DNA of 17,515 bases. It comes from Prevotella sp. UBA6447 (GTDB lineage Bacteria; Bacteroidota; Bacteroidia; Bacteroidales; Bacteroidaceae). Position 1 is the stretch's first letter. Each line of letters opens with the position of its first letter. Below the pieces are notes generated by a model. That model was not told the DNA's origin. It ran no database searches and worked only from the letters and a program-made list of their open reading frames with translations. Of the stretch, positions 1 to 6,388 are shown one piece after another. The stretch is taken from the NCBI GenBank assembly GCA_002437115.1, contig DJOD01000037.1, positions 20,785 to 38,299 on the forward strand. The letters are read 5' to 3'. The translations under genes and the position numbers were made by a program.

Positions 1-72
1 TTTCAGAATTTAAGCTATTATTATTCACGATATGCCATCAGTCATGCCGACACCCTTGGCACGGGCACTTAG
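1..72 (+). CDS. Possible 3' end of an upstream gene, cut by the window edge
   Basis: Frame 1 is open from the first base to a TAG stop at 70-72 and would encode a 23-residue tail rich in Tyr and Ser (ending ADTLGTGT). No family can be recognised from so little. It is listed because the other two + frames look less protein-like and the - strand has no sensible start here. Two small hairpins follow at 88-120. It may be chance. Confidence 0.25.
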   Translation, partial: FQNLSYYYSRYAISHADTLGTGT

Positions 73-87
73 ATTCCGCTGCTTTTG

Positions 88-120
88 GGTGCGAGAGCAC
101 CTTGTGATGGTAACACCATC
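88..120 (+). other. Two tandem small hairpins upstream of the GH28 gene
   Basis: GGTGC-GAGA-GCACC (88-101, with a GNRA-type GAGA loop) is followed at once by GATGG-TAACA-CCATC (106-120), and then by a T-rich and A-rich stretch (127-146). Both stems are only 5 bp. They could be a weak terminator for a gene to the left or structure in a leader RNA, or chance. They lie upstream of the proposed -7 box, so they would not be in the GH28 transcript started there. Confidence 0.25.
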
Positions 121-178
121 TTCACATCTTTTTCAAAAGAAAAAAGCTCATTGTCATGGATTTGTAATATAAAAGGCT

Positions 179-186
179 TAAATTTG
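179..186 (+). promoter_or_regulatory. Bacteroidota -7 promoter box before the GH28 gene
   Basis: TAAATTTG fits the Bacteroidota sigma-ABfr -7 consensus TAnnTTTG exactly. No TTTG -33 box sits at the ideal distance: ATTG at 150-153 is about 5 nt too far and TTTG at 161-164 is too close. Transcription would begin near 191-193, giving a leader of only about 15 nt before the ATG at 208. The placement favours that ATG over the upstream TTG at 85. Confidence 0.5.
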
Positions 187-207
187 CAACAACTAAATCA
201 AAACCGA

Positions 208-1563
208 ATGAAGCGCACTCTTTACGCATGCCTGCTTTTCCTGTTTGCCGTGCTTGCAGCATCGGCCCAGACACACGTGTATGATGTAACGGCCTTTGGG
301 GCCCGCGGCGACGGCAAGCAGAACGACGCCACAGCCATCCAGCGAGCCATCGACCAGTGTAGCACCGACGGTGGCGGCCAAGTCTATTTCCCAAGGAACC
401 ACACTTTCCTGGCCGGCCCCATCCAGTTGAGGTCGAACGTGGAGATTCATCTCGACGCCACGGCCACGCTCAAGGCCCATCCCGATGAGGGCCTTTATCA
501 CCTCAGCGCTTTCGGAAACAACGAGGGCGAGGGCATGCTGTGGCTATGGGCCAAGGGATGCGAAAACATTGCCTTCTCAGGCCGTGGCACCATCGACGGC
601 AACGGCGTGGCGTTCATGGGGCGTGAGCTCAGCGACTCCTATGAGCTGAAGCCCGTCACCACTTTCGACCCCCGGCCCCATGTGCTCACCCTTTACGGCT
701 GCCAGAAGGTCAGCCTGCGCGACCTCACCATCCGCGAGGGGGCCTATTGGACGGTACACCTCGTGGGCTGCGACGACGTGGTGATTGACGGCATAGACCT
801 GCTCAACAACCTTAAGATACGCAATGGGGACGGCATCGACATCGACCATTCGCGTAACGTGCGCATCGCCAACTGCCACATCACCTCGGGCGACGACTGC
901 ATCTGCCTCAAGAACCGGCGCGAGTTTGCCGAGTATGGCGCCTGCCACGACATCACCGTCAGCAACTGCACCATGACATCGCGCTCATGCGCGGTGAAGA
1001 TTGGGTCTGAAAACATGGACTCCATATACAATGTGACCATCGCCAACTGCATTATCACGGCCAGCAACCGAGGCTTGGGCATACAGAACCGCGACGAGGG
1101 CACCGTGACAGACGTGTCGTTCTCCAACATCATCATGGACTGCCGCCTGTGGTCTGACGTGTGGTGGGGTAAGGCCGAGCCCATCTATGTAACCTCCTAC
1201 CCGCGCGCCGACGGCAACCACAAGGATGCCAACTGGCGCTTCCCCAAGGGGCAGACCGAGGGACGCTCAGGCGAAGTGAGCCGCATCTACTTCACCGACA
1301 TCTTCGCCACAACCGAGAACGGGTGCTTCATAGGCGGCGACACCGACACAAAGGTGCGAGACATCAGCCTGTCGAATGTGCACATCAACCTGCGCCCGAT
1401 AACAGCCTACAAGGGTGGCACCTACGACAAGCGCCCCTGCAAGGGCGATGGTTTCGCGCACGACAAGGTTTATGGCCTGTTCGTCGAAAAAGGCACGGGC
1501 ATCACAGGCGACTTGCACGTGACGGCCGTGCCTGGCATCAACTATGGAGGCGAACGCAACTGA
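208..1563 (+). CDS. Secreted GH28 family glycoside hydrolase (polygalacturonase-like)
   Basis: This 451-residue protein is a right-handed beta-helix enzyme of family GH28, which hydrolyses galacturonan-type pectin backbones. A signal peptide spans residues 1-20 with likely cleavage at ASA-Q21. The mature protein opens with the pectate-lyase-like DVTAFGARGDGKQNDATAIQ segment. Two GH28 catalytic motifs are present: NGDGID (206-211) and SGDDC (Asp229, Asp230). The usual GHG histidine motif is replaced by SRSCAVKIGSE (from residue 258), and the usual RIK by RGLGIQ (288-293), so the sugar-binding subsites differ from classic endo-polygalacturonases. A rhamnogalacturonan- or xylogalacturonan-type exo activity is possible. 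The ATG at 208 is chosen because it begins a proper signal peptide just after a -7 box; the frame is open back to a TTG at 85. It lies 64 nt before susC and is probably co-transcribed with it. Confidence 0.88.
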   Translation: MKRTLYACLLFLFAVLAASAQTHVYDVTAFGARGDGKQNDATAIQRAIDQCSTDGGGQVYFPRNHTFLAGPIQLRSNVEIHLDATATLKAHPDEGLYHLSAFGNNEGEGMLWLWAKGCENIAFSGRGTIDGNGVAFMGRELSDSYELKPVTTFDPRPHVLTLYGCQKVSLRDLTIREGAYWTVHLVGCDDVVIDGIDLLNNLKIRNGDGIDIDHSRNVRIANCHITSGDDCICLKNRREFAEYGACHDITVSNCTMTSRSCAVKIGSENMDSIYNVTIANCIITASNRGLGIQNRDEGTVTDVSFSNIIMDCRLWSDVWWGKAEPIYVTSYPRADGNHKDANWRFPKGQTEGRSGEVSRIYFTDIFATTENGCFIGGDTDTKVRDISLSNVHINLRPITAYKGGTYDKRPCKGDGFAHDKVYGLFVEKGTGITGDLHVTAVPGINYGGERN

Positions 1564-1599
1564 ACGGCATCGCCTGCAGACAACCATTAACAACTCACA

Positions 1600-1607
1600 T
1601 AAATTTA
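1600..1607 (+). promoter_or_regulatory. Weak -7-like box before susC
   Basis: TAAATTTA in the 64-nt gap matches TAnnTTTG except at the last base, 20 nt before the susC ATG. No -33 box is evident. It could give a secondary start for susC, or simply be the AT-rich sequence typical upstream of Bacteroidota start codons. Confidence 0.2.
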
Positions 1608-1627
1608 ACCCCATCTAATGAACGCTT

Positions 1628-4600
1628 ATGAAAAAAAGTAAGAGTCACGTGCAGGTCGGATTGCGGCGCCCGCTGCTATCTGCCGCTTTGCTGCTTTGCG
1701 GCGCCACGGCCATGGCACAAGGTCTGAAGACCGGTGTCATCACCGATGCCAATGGCGAACCACTCGTCGGCGTGAGTGTCCTCGAACAAGGCACACAGAA
1801 CGGAACGACCACCGACAGCAACGGTCGTTACCGTCTGACGACCACAAAGGCAGGTGCCAAGTTGCGTGTGACCTACACAGGCTACGAGCCACAAGTCATC
1901 ACGCCCGGACAAGACGTCAAAATGAAAGAGTCCAACCAGACGCTCAAGGAGTATGTGGTCGTGGGCTATGGCACGATGCGACGCAAAGATGTCACGTCGT
2001 CCATCACCACCGTCAACGCCAAAGACCTCAACCAAGGCGTGTTCACCGACCCCGCGCAGATGTTGCAGGGAAAGGTTCCGGGACTGGTGGTCACCTCCAC
2101 GGGCGACCCCAACGGCACGCCAAGCATCTCGCTGCGTGGAGCCTCATCGCTGCGCACGGGCGAGGCCATGCAGCCCTACTATGTCATCAACGGCATTCCT
2201 GGCGTCGACATCTCCATGGTGGCTCCCGACGATATCGAGTCAGTCGATGTGCTGCGTGACGCCACGGCGACGGCCATCTACGGCTCCAAGGCGGCCAATG
2301 GCGTCATCATCATCACCACAAAGAAAGGAAAGGCCGGCCGCACAAACGTCAGCTACAACGGCTATGTGGGCTTCGACCGTGTGGCCAAGACACTCGACAT
2401 GATGAGCGCCGATGAGCTCTTGTCGTTAGGCAAAGAGACGGGCATCAACATAGACAACAACGGCGGCAACGTCGACTGGCAGAAAGAGGTGCTCCGCACG
2501 GGTGTCAGCTACAACCACAACGTCAGCATCAACGGCGGAAACGACAAGACCAAGTACACGGCCAGCGTAAGCTATCACAACCGCCAGGGTATCATCAAGG
2601 GCAGCAACATGAACCGCTTGAACGTGCGCTCGATGCTCACCACGTCAATCCTCAAAGACCACCTTGACATCTCATTGGGAGCCAACATGATGTATGGCAA
2701 GTTCAACGGCGTGGCCATGGACAGCGAGGGCGCGTCTGTGTTGGATGCGATGAACTACTTTTCGCCCCTCAACCCTGTTGACTGGGCTGGTAAGGACAAG
2801 AACTACAACCCCCTTCGCATGATTGACGAGGACACCAGCGAGAACACCTGGAAGCGCCAGCAGTTTACCGCCAAAGCCACCCTTCACATCATCGACGGCC
2901 TTGACCTCAACGCCAACTATTCATTTGGAAATCGCCAGCGCACCTCCAGCTCCTACCACTCCACCTTGTCGGAGATTACGGCCGGGCAGAACGGAAAGGC
3001 CAACCGCAACACCTACATGGGACACGAGAGCACCTTTGAGGGATACGCCAACTACAACCACACCTTCAACAAGGTGCACAGCCTCTCGCTCATGGCCGGT
3101 TACTCTTGGGAAGAGCGTGTCAACAACGACGGCTTTGGCCTGACAGTCCACAATTTCTTCGACGACCACGTGAAGTGGAACAACCTCACCTATGCCAGCA
3201 CCATCGACGGCATATCGGCCGTGGAGAGCGGCGTGAAGGAAACCGTACGCAACATCTCGTTCTATGGTCGTGTCAACTATTCGTTCGAAAGTCGCTATAT
3301 GCTCCAGGCAACCCTGCGCCGTGACGGCTCGTCTGTCTTCGGAAAGAACAACCGTTGGGGAACTTTCCCATCCATCAGCGCCGCATGGAACATCACCGAG
3401 GAACCCTTCATGAAAAACCAGAACGTGCTGTCAAACCTGAAGCTCCGCATGGGCTACGGTGTCAGCGGAAACGCTCTGGGCTTCGGGGCCTACTCGGCCG
3501 TGACCACCTATGGCGCCAGCGGCTATTTCGATTATACGACTGCCGATGGCACAACTATAACCTACCGTACGCTTGCGGCCACCAAGAACGCCAACCCCAA
3601 CCTGAAGTGGGAGTCGACAGGCATGTTCAATGTGGGCATTGACTATGCGTTCCTCAACGGTCGCATCAACGGAACCCTTGAGTTTTACAACAAGAAGACG
3701 TGGAACTTAATCTGGAACTATCCCGTCTCCACCAATATTTATCCGTTTGGTGAAATCAACGCCAATGTGGGTGAGATTACCAACCGTGGCGTGGAGTTTA
3801 GCATCAACGCCGACATCATACAAACGAAAGATTTCCGCTGGAACACCGCGCTCAATCTCTCGCACAACATGAACCGCGTGGACAAGCTCTCAAATGATAT
3901 TTACCACACCGACAAGTTCACGCAAGGAGACCCGATGGTGGCTGGTGTTTCTAACAACGGTTACACACAACGTATCATTGAGGGCGAGCCTCTTGGAACG
4001 TTCTACACTTTTGAATTTGCCGGCTTCAACGACAAGGGACAGGCAACCTACTATGTGCACGACGACAACGGCAAGCGCACAGGCGACGTGACCACCGACC
4101 CCGACGACAGCCGCGACCGCGTCATCACAGGTAGCGCGCAACCCAAGCTCAACCTGGGCTGGAACAACACGATAACCTATAAGAATTGGTACCTGACCGC
4201 TTTCTTCACAGGTGTCTTTGGCAACAAGATTTATGACGGCACACGTGCGAGCTACATGTCAGCATCCAACCTGGCATCGGCCAACGGCACAAAGAACGTG
4301 CTTTCCGACTTTGCCAAGGAACAGGTCATAAAGCTCAGTGACGGCACGAAAGTGGTCAACACATTGCCCAATTATCCTTCAGACAGATGGATAGAGAATG
4401 GCAGTTACCTCCGCCTGCAGACCCTGACGCTGGGCTATACGTTTAAGGGATTCTTCAATGGCTGGATCAACGACGCCACGCTCTACTTTACGGCTAACAA
4501 CCTCTTCACCATCACCAGCTACAAGGGGCTTGACCCAGAGGTCGACATGGGTGGAACCGCACCTGGAGTCGACTATCGCTGGAGCGTCTATCCTCACACG

Positions 4601-4636
4601 CGCACGTATATGATTGGCGTGAAACTGAACTTTTAA
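1628..4636 (+). CDS. SusC/RagA-type TonB-dependent outer-membrane glycan transporter
   Basis: This 1002-residue protein imports oligosaccharides across the outer membrane using TonB energy and works with the SusD lipoprotein encoded next. The order is: signal peptide (1-30, cleavage at AMA-Q31); a carboxypeptidase D-like regulatory beta-sandwich (about 35-100, with the usual GEPLVGVSV and TTDSNGRYRL strands); the hallmark segment EYVVVGYGTMRRKDVTSSI from residue 108; the plug, including the ATAIYGSKAANGVIIITTKKG stretch; and a beta-barrel to the terminal aromatic GVKLNF. Length is typical of SusC proteins. There is no N-terminal STN domain, so direct signalling to a FecR-type anti-sigma factor is unlikely. 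The stop is 28 nt before the preferred susD start. The substrate cannot be read from the protein. The enzymes around it suggest a pectic or mannose-rich glycan. Confidence 0.96.
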   Translation: MKKSKSHVQVGLRRPLLSAALLLCGATAMAQGLKTGVITDANGEPLVGVSVLEQGTQNGTTTDSNGRYRLTTTKAGAKLRVTYTGYEPQVITPGQDVKMKESNQTLKEYVVVGYGTMRRKDVTSSITTVNAKDLNQGVFTDPAQMLQGKVPGLVVTSTGDPNGTPSISLRGASSLRTGEAMQPYYVINGIPGVDISMVAPDDIESVDVLRDATATAIYGSKAANGVIIITTKKGKAGRTNVSYNGYVGFDRVAKTLDMMSADELLSLGKETGINIDNNGGNVDWQKEVLRTGVSYNHNVSINGGNDKTKYTASVSYHNRQGIIKGSNMNRLNVRSMLTTSILKDHLDISLGANMMYGKFNGVAMDSEGASVLDAMNYFSPLNPVDWAGKDKNYNPLRMIDEDTSENTWKRQQFTAKATLHIIDGLDLNANYSFGNRQRTSSSYHSTLSEITAGQNGKANRNTYMGHESTFEGYANYNHTFNKVHSLSLMAGYSWEERVNNDGFGLTVHNFFDDHVKWNNLTYASTIDGISAVESGVKETVRNISFYGRVNYSFESRYMLQATLRRDGSSVFGKNNRWGTFPSISAAWNITEEPFMKNQNVLSNLKLRMGYGVSGNALGFGAYSAVTTYGASGYFDYTTADGTTITYRTLAATKNANPNLKWESTGMFNVGIDYAFLNGRINGTLEFYNKKTWNLIWNYPVSTNIYPFGEINANVGEITNRGVEFSINADIIQTKDFRWNTALNLSHNMNRVDKLSNDIYHTDKFTQGDPMVAGVSNNGYTQRIIEGEPLGTFYTFEFAGFNDKGQATYYVHDDNGKRTGDVTTDPDDSRDRVITGSAQPKLNLGWNNTITYKNWYLTAFFTGVFGNKIYDGTRASYMSASNLASANGTKNVLSDFAKEQVIKLSDGTKVVNTLPNYPSDRWIENGSYLRLQTLTLGYTFKGFFNGWINDATLYFTANNLFTITSYKGLDPEVDMGGTAPGVDYRWSVYPHTRTYMIGVKLNF

Positions 4637-4664
4637 GATGTAATTCAACCAAATGACTTTCAAT

Positions 4665-6278
4665 ATGAAAAAAACGATAGTGTTCATGTGTGCAGCGGGC
4701 ATGCTTGGCTTGGCGGCAAGTTGCACAGACTTGGATGTTTCAGTCGACTCCCAATACACGAAGTACCCAAATTCGGAGATTGCCCAGGAAGCCAAGTTGA
4801 CAGATGTCTATTATCACTTGCTGGGCACAATAGGTCGCCGTTACATGGAAGCGCAAGCCCTGTCGAGCGACGAGTGGGTTGGTATCAGCTTTGATGGTGA
4901 TTACTACGACTCGGGAACCTACTCACACACTTGTCAGCACAACTTCTCGCCCGACGATGCCTCCATAGACTGGTACGAGGACGTGGCTTCTGGCATCACC
5001 AAGGCCAACTCGGCCATCCGTGACCTGAGTGGCAGCAAGAAAACAGAGGCTGCCGTGGCCTCCGCACGCGCCATACGAGCTTATTTCCATTTCATCCTGA
5101 TGGATAGCTATGGCGACGTGCCCGTACTCGACACCATTGTGAGCGAGAAGGAGGTGGTCAAACGCCAGCCCCGTGCCAAGGTGGCTCAGTTCATTGCCGA
5201 CGAGCTGGAAACGGTCATACCGAAGCTCACCACCAATGTCACGAAGAACACCTACGGCAAGCCCACACGATGGATGGCGGAAGCTTTGCTTGCCAAGCTC
5301 TACATCAACTGGCCTGTTTACACGGCCAGCAGTGTTGACGCTTACGATGCCGCCAAATACAAGAACGACAAATTGAATCGCGTGGTGGAGCTTTGCGATG
5401 ACATCATCAAGAGTGGCAAATTTGACCTCACCGATGACTACCTTTCCAAGTTCTACCCCAACAACGGACCACAAATCAAGGACTTTATTTACGCCATGCC
5501 CTACGATGCCATTAAGAACACGGGCATGCAGTATGGGCGTCCACGCACGTGGCGCAAGGCCAACGATGCCGGCGGAAGTTACTACGGAACCACGCTGTCA
5601 AAGTCGATAGGCGGAAACTTCTCTCTAACGCCAGAGATGGACGACATCCTGCTGGCTCTGCCCAACGACGACCGCCAAGGCCATGTTCTGGCTGGCACCA
5701 TCTACAAGTATGATCCTATCACCTACAAGAAGACCTCTACCCCCTGGCTCTACCATGGCAAGACCGTGACGTTGACCAAGGAGATAACGCTCAAGGAAAA
5801 CGGAGAGAATGAGCTTAACGTGGGCAACACCGTGGAAGGTCTTAGCCAGGGCTACAAGTCTGTAAAGTGGTTTATCATCGACTCTGACTTCAAGAATGGC
5901 CGCAACCAAGGCAACGACGTGCCCATTCTCCGTTATGCCGATGTCATCATGATGAAGGCTGAAGCCATCACTCGCGGTGCCACGGCCACCAATGGTGATA
6001 CGCCACAAAGCCTGTTCAACCAGATTCGCTCCTATGTCCACGCACCTTCCATTGACCATAATCCGTCGTTGGAGGAAATCTATGAAGAGCGCGGACGTGA
6101 GTTCTTCGATGAGAACTGGCGGCGAAACGACATGATTCGCTTCGGTCATTTCGAGGACGAGTATGGATTCCACAAGCGCATTTACAAGAATGCTCGCTTT
6201 GATAAGACCTGTCGCGTGTTCCCAATTCCGACAACAGTCTTGAACAAGACTGGCTGGCAACAGAACGCTGGCTACTAA
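4665..6278 (+). CDS. SusD/RagB family surface glycan-binding lipoprotein
   Basis: This SusD-like outer-membrane lipoprotein (537 residues) should cap the SusC barrel and capture glycans at the cell surface. The N-terminus is a lipoprotein signal, MKKTIVF...GLAASC, with lipobox LAAS before Cys20; acidic and polar residues follow the cysteine, as is common in exported Bacteroidota lipoproteins. The body has the helical, TPR-like character of the family (VASARAIRAYFHFILMDSYG; RWMAEALLAKLYINW). The C-terminal family signature EERGREFFDENWRRND begins near residue 474. An ATG at 4653, four codons upstream in frame, is an alternative start; 4665 is preferred for the compact MKK signal. It follows susC directly and is followed by a strong terminator at 6289-6361, so it appears to end the first transcription unit. 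Confidence 0.94.
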   Translation: MKKTIVFMCAAGMLGLAASCTDLDVSVDSQYTKYPNSEIAQEAKLTDVYYHLLGTIGRRYMEAQALSSDEWVGISFDGDYYDSGTYSHTCQHNFSPDDASIDWYEDVASGITKANSAIRDLSGSKKTEAAVASARAIRAYFHFILMDSYGDVPVLDTIVSEKEVVKRQPRAKVAQFIADELETVIPKLTTNVTKNTYGKPTRWMAEALLAKLYINWPVYTASSVDAYDAAKYKNDKLNRVVELCDDIIKSGKFDLTDDYLSKFYPNNGPQIKDFIYAMPYDAIKNTGMQYGRPRTWRKANDAGGSYYGTTLSKSIGGNFSLTPEMDDILLALPNDDRQGHVLAGTIYKYDPITYKKTSTPWLYHGKTVTLTKEITLKENGENELNVGNTVEGLSQGYKSVKWFIIDSDFKNGRNQGNDVPILRYADVIMMKAEAITRGATATNGDTPQSLFNQIRSYVHAPSIDHNPSLEEIYEERGREFFDENWRRNDMIRFGHFEDEYGFHKRIYKNARFDKTCRVFPIPTTVLNKTGWQQNAGY

Positions 6279-6288
6279 CACCTTCATG

Positions 6289-6361
6289 AGCCTCCCACCG
6301 ACAGACACTTACGCAATACTTTGCGTGTGCGTTCCGTTGGTGGGAGGCTTTTCTTTTTTTC
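6289..6361 (+). terminator. Strong nested intrinsic terminator after susD
   Basis: Left arm AGCCTCCCACCGAC (6289-6302) pairs with GTTGGTGGGAGGCT (6336-6349) over 14 bp with one G-T pair, followed directly by TTTTCTTTTTTT. The 33-nt loop holds a second hairpin, ACGCAA-TACT-TTGCGT (6311-6326). The structure is within the locus, 28 nt before the first GH92 gene, so it should separate transporter and enzyme expression or attenuate read-through. No convincing TAnnTTTG box lies between it and the GH92 start. Confidence 0.85.
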
Positions 6362-6388
6362 TGCCACTTGATATGAAACTGTTTATCA

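Noticed and set aside
85..207. Longer GH28 reading frame starting from TTG at 85
   Set aside because: It would put 41 polar, non-family residues before a clear signal peptide and would run through the -7 box; the ATG at 208 fits far better.
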